From: Grammothele lineata | Taxonomy: Eukaryota > Basidiomycota > Agaricomycetes > Polyporales > Polyporaceae | Length of the DNA: 64,000 nucleotides | Direction of reading: 5' to 3' | Assembly (NCBI GenBank): GCA_002150815.3 | Contig: NDFF03000102.1 | Span: 1 to 64,000 of the forward strand | In this document: positions 33,589-44,734 of the stretch, piece after piece | Position numbering within the stretch: the first letter of the stretch is position 1 | Layout of the letters: every line of letters begins with the position of its first letter | Program-made: the position numbers and the translations under genes | Notes under the pieces: generated by a model | Told to the model about the DNA's origin: nothing | Databases searched by the model: none | The model's input: the letters and a program-made list of their open reading frames with translations, nothing else

Positions 33589-35304
33589 CTACTCGACCCA
33601 TACTGTCAGTTCGGGGAGTGCCTCCCGCAAGGCTTTGGTGGATGGTGACTCTTCACGGTAGTCGCCCACGTTAAACAGATCCAGCTCCCGCAGCATTCCG
33701 TACTTGGAACGCGTGGCTGCTGCCGCGTGCATAGCTGGAGCGAGGCCTTCGTATAGTGGGATGTCGTAAAGCTCCAGAGTCGACAGGAGAGGACACACTG
33801 TCAACGTGGGAGCTGCTTGCAATGCCCAGCCTCCATGGATTGCGCCAGGATACGCGAGGGTTTCAATGAACGTGGTGGCGTTGTGGGCTGCGAGAGAGAT
33901 GATGCGAAGCGTTTTCAGCCCTGGAAGGCTCCCAAGTAATGTTTGCCACCTCTGGGCAGAGAATTGCGGGATATCCAGGCCGCTCAGGACGACGACCTCG
34001 ATCTTCGAGGAGTCGAACGGCCAATCACCATACAGGGCTTCGATCTGAGGGAATTCGACGTAGGCTCGGATGTTGATGGGAGAACGTGGACCACCATCGA
34101 CGTTGTGGAATGCGCGAAATGTGAAGATGGTAGAATCACGGTATGAGACGTGGAGTTCTAGCCTGCGAATCTCTGAAAAGCACCGTAGGTTGCGGTCGAC
34201 ATGAACCGGTAGCATGTTGTAACCCGCTTGAAATCCCCGCCTGCGAAAGGGTGGTGCCGTAATGGACGCTTCACAAGCGTGGGGTATTGAGAGGTGAGAT
34301 AGGAACTGGGCCGCGTGGAAAGGGGGGAAGATGTCTGCGGTGAGCCTTTTGAGCCTGGGTAACTTCGCAATGCGGTTTTGAGGAATATGATCGGTACCGT
34401 ATCCGGCGGGTCCACGGCAGGTCAATGTCTCAAGAAGTGGGCAATTTTGCAAGGTGTCGACGAGATGATGGGCAGCAGTGAAGTTATGACAGATGTGGAG
34501 GTGCACGAGGGAGCTTGAACTGATAAGGTGGATATACATGTTGACGTCTCGAGTAACGAGCGTGCGTAACAACGGTGGAAGATAGCAATCCGCAGGAGGT
34601 CGAATGCCGGCGAGCACGGCCCGCCTTTCGTCCCTCCTAGTAGGCTTTCTCGTGAGGTTGAGGTTTTCTATGTTATACCCGTGGAGGCACACGGCCACAG
34701 ATAGGAGTTGCAATGTTTCTTCGTGGGATATTGTCATCTCGAGTGAACGAGTGCGGTGCAAGACTGGTTTGATGATCGGCACATACTCCTCGGGATCGGG
34801 ATGATAGGAGGCTTGAAGCATGAGGGAGAGAGATAACGACTGGGAGCGACCAAGAAATTCTGTCGCTAAGGGAATGCTGCGAATGGATAGGGTAGTCCAG
34901 AGGGTGGGAGCTTCGAGGGCCACCGCTCGCCAATGGTGACATACATGAGTGGCACGGAGGAGATTGAACAGGGCGCCGTTGATGTAGTTGACGAGGTAGG
35001 AGAAGATTTCGACGAGTATCTCAGGAGGGAGTGTATTGACGGTCGCGACCGAATTCTGTAAACATCGGAGGGGAATGAGTTCGCGAGTGAGTTGCCGAAT
35101 GGCGGAGAGACGCCGCTCCGTTTCCGCCTGAACGTATCGAAGGACTTCTTCGCGAGACTCAAACTGTGGGAGACTGCAGATAGATGAGCATGAACGACTT
35201 ATCTAGCCTGAAATTTGAAAGGTGCCGTCAAGAGGTCGAACTGACCTGGGACTGGTCCCGAGTCTTTCTTCGAGTGATATGACCTCGGAATCCTCGAGTG
35301 GCAT
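33589..35304 (-). CDS. F-box-like domain protein 4 (tandem paralogue of 3)
   Basis: Two exons: 35304-35246 (MPLEDSEVISLEERLGTSP plus AG) and 35173-33589 (1585 nt), phase 2, giving 547 aa. The helix SREEVLRYVQAETERRLS, the F-box-like core TLPPEILVEIFSYLVNYING and RATHVCHHWRAVALEAPTLW, and the LRR-like repeats match F-box protein 3 nearly block for block. The C-terminus reads LRELDLFNVGDYREESPSTK. The longer first exon is the main difference from gene 3. It is predicted to be an SCF ubiquitin-ligase adaptor of unknown target. It shares a 346-bp divergent promoter with the intact GDSL esterase. Confidence 0.8.
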
Positions 35305-35650
35305 GGCGTCTTGCTTGCTTGAGCGAACCAAGTGATTGTGGCCGAAGCGAGTTGGAGGCAGATACGAGCTGTTACGAACGCCAACGCGGTGACGAACGGC
35401 AGAGCAGAGGAGTTGTGGATGCCTTGGCTGTTGGCGGCCAAATGAAAATGCTCGTCGAGGAGGCGTCGAATTGGGACGCGTCCGACGCGTCGCGCTTAAT
35501 TAAATGAGAAACTGATGAGCGCCCAGCGACGCGCAGTCGGTCCGCAGGTCCGCCCGGTCCGCTAGAGTGGGAAGTCTCGCTGCTTTAAGTTTCTCAATCG
35601 TCTTGAACTCGTACCAAGTTGCCGTGCGACGAACCTCAAGCTCATTAGAC
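35305..35650. promoter_or_regulatory. Shared divergent promoter, F-box 4 / GDSL esterase
   Basis: 346 bp between start codons of F-box 4 (minus) and the GDSL gene (plus). A block with GGGACGCGTCCGACGC and CTTAATTAAATGA (about 35473-35510) is kept in the unit A copy (about 32096-32130) although the GDSL gene there is dead. Confidence 0.5.
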
Positions 35651-36679
35651 ATGGCCGCATACATACAAGATTCTATCATGCTTCTGGGAGACTCGCTCAC
35701 CCAGGGTGGGTATGAGTTGAACGGATTCGCAGCCCAACTTGCGCGTATGTCGTTCCCAGCCGACGTCCGCTTGAGATGCGCAGCTGATCCGAGATTGTGG
35801 ACGATCAACGACACACAGACGTCTACAACCGCAAGATGGACGTGATTAACCGCGGCTTCAGTGGATACAACACTGACTGGATCCTTCCTGTATTTGAGCA
35901 GGTGCAGATACTCCGCACGACTTCGCCCGGCGCGCCCGACTAATCAGACATGATACTAGTGTTTCGCGACCCAGCACGAGCAGCAGCACCTGCCGAAGGT
36001 CCGCCTGCTCGTGATCTGGTTCGGAGCCAACGACGCCGCCCTGCCTATCCGCGACCAGCACGTCCCGCTTGAGCGGTACAAAGCGAACCTCTCCAAGCTC
36101 ATATGGATGGTACGCTCGCCGGACTCGCCGCGCTACTCGCCGGCGACTCGCGTCGTCCTCATGACTCCCCCTCCGTGCAACACCGAGCAGTGGGGCTCGC
36201 GCCAGGCCGCGCAGAGCCCTCCGCGTCCGAACGACCGCGACTTTGCCACGACGCGGACGTATGCGGAGGCTGCGATGGAGGTGGGCGTTAAGGAAGGTGT
36301 GGCGGTCGCGGACGTGTGGACGAAGGTCTTTGACGCTGCCGGCCGAGAAGAAAAGGAACTAAGGAAGTTCTTGACGGACGGGTTGCATCTCAACACTGAC
36401 GGATACAAGGTAAGGGCTAAGGATCTAGGACTGATACGTATCGCGTTAGCCTCTGACGTTGTGCATGATAGATTGTCTTCGATGAGCTCACCAGGGCTAT
36501 CAAGGATAATTATCCCGAATACCACTACGACAACATGCAATTCGTGTTTGTTCCGTATGTACCCGTTTGACCATCTTTGCTTTCACCGCCCATTGTTTCT
36601 ATTCAGGTTCGACGTAATTTGCCAAGATCTACCGCGTTACAAGGAGATCACACAGAAGCGGAGCGCGTTCCTGAACTGA
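35651..36679 (+). CDS. GDSL/SGNH-family esterase (Iah1-like)
   Basis: Five exons join in phase: 35651-35744, 35819-35901, 35975-36409, 36472-36554, 36607-36679, giving 255 aa, the usual size of Iah1-type isoamyl-acetate-hydrolysing esterases. Block I is LLGDSLTQGG with the catalytic Ser. The next conserved stretch, VINRGFSGYNTDW, contributes the oxyanion Gly. Block III is IWFGANDA with the Asn, and block V is TDGLHLN with the catalytic Asp and His. No signal peptide is visible, so it is probably intracellular. The exact substrate is not readable; small acetate esters are the family precedent. It lies downstream of a divergent F-box gene and ends 108 bp from the stop of the convergent DJ-1-like gene. 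A decayed copy lies at 32289-32985. Confidence 0.88.
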
Positions 36680-36787
36680 AGTGCATCACCGTCAGTCCGT
36701 GCGCAAAACGTAGATGTAGAAGTGCATCGAATCATTAAATGTGTACATCATATCTTTAGACCTCTCAGAGAGCGTCGAATCTCCTAT

Positions 36788-37684
36788 TCACTGTGCCTTC
36801 AACATCTGTACGAATTGTGTGCCTAGCGCATCAGCCGCCATGGGGTTTGCGCCGGAGACGACCTCGCGATCAACGGTGATACCTCCAAACTTTTTACCAA
36901 TGCCCGTCATCATCTGGGCGCCCTCGTCCCTGAGCGACGTCTCGACTTTGGTCGGGACCTCGCCGCCCTTCATGGTCTCTACCAGCTTCTCCTCGGCATC
37001 GGACCAGGAAGTCAGCTGGTATCCTTTATACGCAAACCCTGTCGAGTTTGGCGCGACTCTCGTAGACAGGAGTGCGTATGGGCCATGACATATTACCGCT
37101 GCGGATACGTACCCGTCAGACACGTGCCGACGCAAGGTTCTCGGACCCGCCGGGGAGACGCACCGGTTGCCTTGTGTTTGGCGTGGAAATGACAAAGGAT
37201 CCGACCGAGCTCGGCGTTGTCTCCAAGGTCTGAGATGGGGGCATGCCCGCCCGGAATGAAGACGCCATCGAAGGATTCCAACTCGGCGTCAGAAATGGAG
37301 GCAAACGGGCGGGGCGCGCGGAAGCCGGCGACCTCGACGTCCATGCGCCGGAGGACCTCGTGGTCTCTGGTTCTGGCGCGCCAGTTGCCGAGGTAGACAA
37401 GGAGGGACTCGGAGAGCGGGTCGATGCTCGGAGGCTTGCCGGTCGGCGACGCGAACTGGGCACGCAAGGGGAGCATCGATCTCAGACAATGCAAGGGATG
37501 CGGCAGAATGAGCGCGTACCTCCACCTTGTAGCCGGCATCGAGGAGCTTGGCGAGCGGCTTTGCGAGTTCCGCGAGGAAGACGCCGGTGTCCTCGTGAGA
37601 GACCGACCCGTCTTTCTTGTGAACCTCGAATGTGTCGGCGTCAGAGAGGATGATGAGCACTTTGCCTGCGTATTGGGCTGTCAT
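36788..37684 (-). CDS. DJ-1/PfpI-family (class I glutamine amidotransferase-like) protein
   Basis: Three exons join in phase: 37684-37520, 37455-37164, 37098-36788, giving 255 aa. The N-terminal beta-strand KVLIILSDADTFEV and FASPTGKPPSIDP are typical of the Hsp31-like branch. FDGVFIPGGHAPISDLGDN forms the nucleophile-elbow partner loop. AVICHGPYALLS carries the nucleophilic Cys. Members act as glyoxalase III/deglycase-type or stress-response proteins; which applies here cannot be told. The catalytic Cys lies directly after the second intron. No targeting signal is seen. The gene is convergent with the GDSL esterase and divergent from CDC25. Confidence 0.88.
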
Positions 37685-39221
37685 GGTGGCTTTAATGCGA
37701 TGAATGTTCGGGCAGAATTCCAGGCGGCCGTCGGTATATGTAGTCGCTCGGATGAGGCGAGAGCCGAAGAGCAACAACGCTGCGATGACGTCGGTGCGGT
37801 GGGTACGATATGAGCGATGGAGAGTCGGGCGCCGCAGTCCGCGGGGTCGGCGGCAGTGGCGCGTCTTGGAGACACGGTCATTGACGCTGTCTTGACGCTG
37901 CCTTGACGCGGACTTGCCTGCCCTGAAGCGGACACGGTCACGCACGGTGGGGCGCGACGCGGCTTACGTCAGAAGGTGAACATGGGCCAAACAACGCGCA
38001 AACAGGGCGCGGACATAGAGCACGGCTGCTCTCCGTCTGCGAGTCTCCTTGCGACATATCAGCCCGTCCCTCCCGCGCGACGCCCTTCCTTCCTGGCCCT
38101 TTCTCCGTCGTTTGTGCTCTGATACCCGCCGCACCGTTTCCGGACCAGCGAATTGCAGGACCGACTCTCAGCGCCCGGAAGGTGTGGACCCACACACGGC
38201 CACATCGTTTGTTTGGCACGACGCCCAGTTCACTTCCCGTGAGAACCCCGCTTCGCCTCAGCCTCCGCTTTCGCCTCGTAGAGCACCAAGAGCTGACCTG
38301 TCTTGCCCCTGAAGGCGCGGCCTCCTCCGTATCACACTCTTTCGTTCGCAAGGTACGTTTTCCTGCTCCACAAAGCGCCCCCTCTCCCCCCTTCTTCCTG
38401 CTTCGTCTCGTCTACACACCGGTGCACACCTCAATACCCCACGGGCAAATGGTGGAAATACTGCAAGTGTGCTGGCGGAGAGGCAGCCGTCTGTAGAGTC
38501 GACGGCGAAGCATCGCAGGCTCTATGGCTCACCGTTTGTCGTAAGCAACTCCTCCGACGAGTGCATTCGACTTTGCGCTCGATGCGCTGTCATGAGACCC
38601 CTCTACCGCCGGTTTTTGGCTCGGTCTTCATACGCGCAGTCGGTTGCGAGGGCGATTATCGTCATTGGACTTGCAGAATGGTGTCATTGGCGGAGGCATT
38701 GGATGGAAAGCACCGGCTACGGCATGTTCGTGGTGCTCCTTTGTCGTCCCGCTTTTAAGGAACTTGCCGGACCTCCGGCCCCTTTGCCGTTTTGGGCGGA
38801 CAATCCTCCTCCGCACGCTTTGGCGTGCTCGAAAGCCCCTGGTCGCCTGTTATGGGGCACAATAGCTTTGATCGCTTTCCCGGATCCGTGGCCGTTCATC
38901 AAGGCTCCCATGCTGATACCCACGCCTCTTTCCACAGTTGCCGAGGCCCACGCACAAAGTCACGCTGAGCCACGATCACAGTCTTAGGCCCGATCTGCCT
39001 TTGGTTCGTTTTCATCTGCTTATAAGCATCTTGGAGCTCTACTCATCTCCATTGCGCCCTTTCCCTTCCTCCACGCGCGTCGCCGTGTTGGCTTCGTTTC
39101 GTCTTCGGCTTTTTTGCCTTTTGCTCACGACCGCACGTACCTGGACGACTGACGGCCCGCCAACGCCTGACCACTGTATCGATTGTCACACTGTATCAAC
39201 ACCTGTACAACTCTCTCGACC
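37685..39221. other. Divergent intergenic region DJ-1-like / CDC25
   Basis: About 1.5 kb with no supported gene. The last 200 bp before CDC25 are pyrimidine-rich, typical of a fungal 5' leader. A leader intron for CDC25 is possible but not demonstrable. Confidence 0.5.
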
Positions 39222-41951
39222 ATGTCGCTCAACGTTCGGCGACGCCTCTTCTCAGAGTTCCAGCAAGAGTCGCCCTCCCCCCGCCCTGCCAAGAAGCAGA
39301 AGAGAAACCCCCCTGACCTCAAGAGCTACCTTCTTCGCAGACGAGCAAACATGTCTCTATTCGGTAACGGAAGGTTTAACGGCCATCTAGCCGTTCCGTC
39401 TTTCCTCGGTGGTAAGAGCAAGCGCGAAGCACCCGCCCCAGTTCGCCATGAACCTACCGATGTCGATCTGGATCTCGAGCTCTCTTTCGCCTCCACTATG
39501 TCGCTCAACTCTCCCGTAAGAGATTCCCAACCTTTAACGCCCGAAGAGGAGAACCCGAACCACGTCCCAATGGACATCTCCCCGGCGCCCCCACGCGTCT
39601 CCCAACCATCTCAACCTCACCCACCGCGTCGCTCAAGCCCTTCGTTGGTCGTCCTCGTGCCGCTACCAGCGCCGCCCGCCTATTCGGCGGCGACATGAGC
39701 AACGGTCACGAATCGAGCTCGCCGTACTCCATTTCCGCGTCGAAGTCCGGCACGGGTACAAGCAGTGGCAAGCGTCTTCAGCGCGCCGCACTCCCTACGG
39801 AATGGCTCGCCCCCGCCGCCCCTCAGCAGGACGAGAACTCGTTCAGCCAGGTCAGTCCCGATCCTGACCACCCGAGTGAAGGCGCGTCAAAGGTCGTTGG
39901 CTGACTTCCTGCTTGTCAGCCGCTGGACATTCCGTCCTCGCCCTCTGATCGCATGGACGTCGACACGTCGTTCAACTTGGCGCCATCGTCGTCGGCGCCC
40001 GACTCCCAAGGGCCTTTGTCTGCCGCTCCGACGATCACCACCTTCAACTTCGCGGCGCCAAGAGGCTACGACGCTGCCCCGGTCTCTGCTGCGCCGACCG
40101 TCTCGACCTTCAGGAACTTGTTCTACGACGTCCCGGCCTCCACGCCAGGCGAGCATGCTCTTGCTGACCCGGCGGATATCTCGGGTGTCTCTAGCTTCGT
40201 AGAAAGTCCTTGCCAGCCGTTCCCGAAGAAGCGTCGGTCGTCCTCTCCGGATTCGAAGAGCCTCCGCCGCAGCCATCAACACCTCTTCGACGACGAGGAC
40301 AACGGCTACACGTCTTCTCCTGCGCCATCGTCTCCGTCAGCCCACAAGCTCGAGCGTATTGCCAGCAGCTCCCTGCTCACCAACCAGAAGCGGCCCACGA
40401 GCCTCGGCCTGGGTATGCCCCCCGCACTCGCTCTGAACGCGAACAAGAAGCGCCCTCGTCGCCCCGCTTTCAGCGCTATGATCGCTCCTGGTGAGGGCCC
40501 CATGTCGAGCTCGCCCCTTCCGCAGTCTGCGTACCCGGTCATGGCATCTTCGGACGACAAGGAAGAGGAGGAGGCGCCGGTCCACCGCCTGCCTCCTGTA
40601 CGTCGCGCATTCTCAGCGATGCTCCCTCCGAACTTGCTCGACCAGACGATGTCGAGCGAGTCGAGCTTCGAGCAGGACCCCGACTTGAGCTCGCCCGCGC
40701 AGGCGTACGCGAAGCGCCAGCAGGTGAAGACGATCCGGCGGTGCGACGGGACGGACGACTTCCGCCCCCTCACGGGCGCGACGGCGCTTATGAAGCGCGA
40801 CACGGAGGTCCTCAACTCGTCGGGACGTCCTGTGCGCCGGAGCGAAGAGTGCGAGGACCGCGCGCGCACCGTCGCGGAGCGCGATACTCCGCGAAGCAAG
40901 TACTTGAACGCCGGGCCTGGCCTCGGTGGGTTCGGCGACAACGAGGCGCACGGGAAGATCTTGCCGTGCCACCGCGTGCGCGAGGACGGGCTGATGAGGA
41001 TCAACCCGACGACGGTATGTTCTGCGCTGGGGTTATTGTGGATCGCCAGTCTTATTGACGTGCGCCCACATAGCTCAACAAGCTTCTCGATGGCACCTAC
41101 GATTCGCAGCTCAACAGGTTCTACATCATTGACTGCCGCTTCGACTACGAGTACAACGGCGGCCACATCCCCGGCGCCATCAACATCAACACGACCGCGG
41201 GCGTGGAGGAGTTCCTCCTCGGTCTCGACGCGGACAAGCCTCAGCCGTCTACGAGCAATGATCCTACCAGGAAGACGATCCTCGTGTTCCACTGTGAGTT
41301 CAGTGTTAAGAGAGCGCCGACATTGTGAGTTCCTGCGGTTCGAAATTTAGACGCCGTTAGCTAACAGTTCGGGCGCCTGACAGCGCTAAGCATCTTCGTT
41401 CTAAGGATAGGGCCATGAACAACCACGTCTACCCTCGGGTACACTACCCCGAGCTGTACGTGCTCGAGGGCGGGTATTCGCAGTACTACCACGAGTCTAG
41501 CAAGCGCTGCCAGCCGCAGGCGTACGTGCGCATGGACGACCCGCACTACGCCCAGTCGCGCCGCGAGGACCTCGACCAGTTCCGCCGTGGCAAGTTCGGC
41601 AGGACCAAGTCGTACGCGTACGGCGAGGGCAAGATGCTCTCGATGACCTCGGCGGCGCAGCAAGTCCAGGGCGGCGCTCAGCCGAAGCGCAACACGGCGC
41701 CCAGCGGCGGCCCGACGGGCCTGTTCGCTGCGGCCAACGCCGCGCGCACGCGTCGTGGGGGCCTCCAGACGTTGGCGGAGGGCGGGAGCAGCCCCGGCCA
41801 CGAGAGCGACGGGGACGACACCGACATCGGCGACAGCCCGTGCCCGCCTCCGACGCGCGGTGCGGCGGTGTTCAAGGGGAAGAAGATCGGCCGCGTGCCG
41901 ATCGCGCGCGCCGAGACTTACGGGCCTTCGCGCATGGCCATGGGCCACTGA
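39222..41951 (+). CDS. CDC25: M-phase inducer phosphatase Cdc25
   Basis: Dual-specificity phosphatase that activates Cdk1 at G2/M. The ATG at 39222 (CCATGTCG) opens a disordered Ser/Pro-rich regulatory N-terminus. Exons recognised are 39222 to about 39590, about 39632-39850, 39920-41014, 41074-41324 and 41384-41951. The first intron boundary is uncertain; a 42-nt intron joining SPAPPR to PFVGRPRA keeps the frame. The catalytic rhodanese-type domain is LNKLLDGTYDSQLNRFYIID, then DYEYNGGHIPGAINI, then ILVFHCEFSVKRAPT with the H-C-x5-R active site (Cys at 41293-41295). It closes with AKHLRSKDRAMNNHVYPRVH and LEGGYSQYY. A long Ser/Gly/Arg-rich tail ends RAETYGPSRMAMGH. The order and spacing are diagnostic. 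Confidence 0.92.
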
Positions 41952-43631
41952 GCGATTGTGTGACTGCGCGTCATGTCCACACCACCAACCTATCTGCCGT
42001 TCGTCAGTGTCGTCGCAAGAAGTCAAGAAGTTAGAAGCCGAGGAAAATCGCCGTACGCCCTCTCCTCCGATATGTCGCCGTTATGGAAGAACCCTTCTCG
42101 CACGCCGCGTGAGGAACACGAACCCCCGTATGCCAGCTATGCCCATGGAACGCCTCTCGTTGATGATGCTCGTTATGCCGCTGCGCGAACGCGCTCTCCT
42201 TTCGTTGTTTCGTCTCCCACACCTCACGCTCAGCCGTTGTTGTCATTATTACCTTGACCGGCGTCTGTCTGCGGTGTGGAGATCGTTCCGAGCAGGCTCA
42301 TGCGGGACGTGTGTTTCTCTTCCCGTCGAGAAAACCCACAAAATGAAGAAGATTGTCGTCTTGTTGTCATCACTCTACCTACCTCACCCTCGTTGTCCTC
42401 GTTTCGGGCTGTCGTCTCAACAGCGCTTTCGTGTTTGTCTGTCTGCTGTTCGCGTCGCTTCCGCTACGAGGCGGTCATCCCTTCCTCCGCTCTCCAATCC
42501 ACCCCATGCCCCATCCTCCTGTCTCCATCTCATCTTCTGTCTATTTGTCATCATATATGTACGTATACAGAATGACCGAAGTCCGGTCGACCCCAAGATC
42601 TGTCGCGTTTAGCCTCCTGCTCTATTCATTCTTCCTGTATCTCCTCGCTTCCGTCCGTCCGTCTCTCATCCCTTCTGCCTACCCCCCGCGTCCCAGCCTC
42701 AGTCGTCTGTATCTATCACCGCCGTGATCTTCTTACTTCGTCCGCGGTCTGGTGCATCAACCTTATTCATCGTCAATCTTGTCTTACCCTTGCGTCCGTC
42801 GTCACTTTCTGCGTCTCCCTCAATTTAGGGAGACGCCGAGATGTGTCGGCGCGCGACTCGGACTCCTGTTGTTTCATGGACATATTCTTCATTGCTACCT
42901 CCCCCTCCCTTTCCCCCTCCCACGCACACCTTTCCCCGCCCTCCGTCCTCCGTTCTCCACATCACACACACATCCGCTGGCAATCCACGTACATCTCACG
43001 GACCCCCGCATCGAAGTCCCATCCATCTAACAGTCGCATCTGTTACTAGAGCTACACGTCTGGACCGGACCCGCATTATACGTTATTACACATCGTCGAC
43101 TCGTTGTGTGTCGGAGGGTACCGAGTGAGTAAACGCAACAACGGTTTAACTCAAGTTGGTTTGTATAAGCGGTAATATGCGTCATAAACGACGTCAAGCT
43201 CCTCTTGTGCCACGGACACGCGCTATAAGTAGGGGGCGTTGTGCGGCCGCGGCATCTTTCGTAGCAACAAGACCCCGTCAGCCCGATCCACACCTACGTA
43301 GCTGGATAATAGAAGTATTGGATATTTAGGCCGAGATCAAAAACTAGAGCAACACACGATGGCAACACTATAGACCGATTGATCATACGAAGAGTAGCAG
43401 GAAGCTGCAACTCTATCGATGTAAATCATACAAGGTAGTAACGGAGTACTGAGGGGAGGTGGGGGGTTATAAATCCACGAGCATGAACGCAATACCCTCG
43501 AAGTAGGAGGAGCCATTCGGCATCGAGGTCAACGTAGATTATGGCCGTCTCTGGCATCAGAGTAACAAAGGCCAACGAATACTAACTTGAGGTATTGTAC
43601 GTGCCTTATTTCATGTGTCCTAAGAAGAGCG
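41952..43631. other. Pyrimidine-rich intergenic / probable CDC25 3' UTR
   Basis: No supported gene. About 42250-43030 is strongly C/T-rich on the plus strand. Its open frames are low-complexity Ser/Pro/Leu products of that bias. Confidence 0.55.
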
Positions 43632-44734
43632 CTACCGCGTGAAGCCAATGCGCGGCTGGAGAGTCCCGTCGGAAACAAATTCGATTGAGATGAGGACGAG
43701 GTCGGAAAGTGCATGTGAAAACGCGTTTCCATCCTGGCTTGCCTGTGTCTGGAGAACCTGGTGTCATGGAGCGATAAAGCAGTGAAGGGGAATAGGGCAT
43801 ACTATGAATTTAGCCAAAACTCGAGCAGCGTAGACAGCAAGCTCGCCCTTGGTAGGCTGACGCGGTACGCCCTCGCGGAAACGGACGACCGCAACCTGTT
43901 TGATGAACTTGCCGTATCCCGGGAACTAAACGAAAAGTTGGATATCTGTCAGTAGCATAGGGGAAAGTGCACGCTGAGATATGAGATACGGACATTGTAT
44001 GCGATCCGGACTCTCTGAGACATAGTCATCCCGGGGAATGCGATGGCATCGTGACCTTCCATGTGTGTGACACGGCCGTAGAGAGCATCACTCAACGGAA
44101 ATAGGTCATACTCGACCGGAAATACCCCATTGCTTCTATGCCGTTTGCGCCGAGGAGTGCAAATGTCTTGCTGAAGCTCCTATGCCAAGACCGGCGCGAT
44201 TCGGCGATCAGACAAAGGCGAGGACAAAATTAATCCTCAGAGAGCTACTTACCATGTAGCCATAGATCGTCCGAGAAGCATTCACTTCCGGAAACATACT
44301 CGGTGTATTCACCGCGAGTGCGTTAACAGCAATCTGAGGACCGTCCGTCGATGGAGAATATGCGCGCAAATGAACATATGGGTTACTGAAGCAATCTTAG
44401 TGAGCAACCATCGGAAGTGTGGTCGTTCATGATTCCTGCGAGACAGAGAATGTCGATCTGAGTAAAATGTACGCACCTAGAGGTAACTGGCATTTGTGTA
44501 ATCGGCGCGGATTGATGCTCGGGGATTGCGAAATAGTTAAAAGAAGAGTGTAGGTACGGAAGAGGGCCCCACGCGATGCCCTCTGGAACATGTACCGATT
44601 GTTCCTGCGAAGATGTCGCTGCGGACAACTGGTACTCTTCGACAGTCACAGAAGTAGAATAGTCATTTGGTTGGTGGTACTGCCTGATTATCAGTACGAA
44701 GCGAGGAGGAAAGCGCTGATGATCTCACCTCCAT
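43632..44734 (-). CDS. Unrecognised spliced gene, 253 aa
   Basis: Rebuilt from six exons that keep frame throughout: 44734-44729 (ATGGAG only), 44679-44477, 44385-44253, 44179-43994, 43925-43803, 43742-43632 (TAG). Splice sites are GT/AG with GTGAGA, GTGCGT, GTAAGT, GTCCGT and GTATGC donors. Protein features are NPYVHLRAYSPSTDGPQIAV, a basic TPRRKRHRSNGV patch, FPGYGKFIKQVAVVRF, REGVPRQPTKGELAVYAARV, and LVLISIEFVSDGTLQPRIGF. The G-Y-aromatic, P-x-T-K-x-x-L-A and L...VS..QP.I pattern resembles an uncharacterised Agaricomycete hypothetical family; I cannot name it. There is no signal peptide or membrane segment. It sits alone in a gene-poor island. The 6-nt coding first exon is the weakest part of the model. 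Confidence 0.5.

Larger units (their letters stand above)
32986..36331. repeat. Segmental duplication unit B
   Basis: Second copy of the block in unit A: F-box 2 fragment, F-box gene 4, divergent promoter, GDSL gene. F-box stops are 3318 bp apart between units and GDSL starts 3362 bp apart. The GDSL gene extends past the repeat end to 36679, so unit B holds the intact version and unit A the truncated one. Confidence 0.75.

Noticed and set aside
26273..36679. F-box/GDSL cluster as a defence or metabolic gene cluster
   Set aside because: The repeated pairing is explained by one segmental duplication. There is no further enzyme, transporter or regulator that would support a pathway.
41755..42612. 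285-aa plus-strand open frame downstream of CDC25
   Set aside because: First third is the CDC25 last exon in the wrong frame; the rest is a C/T-rich tract.
42250..43030. Several Pro/Ser-rich plus-strand ORFs
   Set aside because: They are by-products of a pyrimidine-rich tract and lack codon structure or splice sites.
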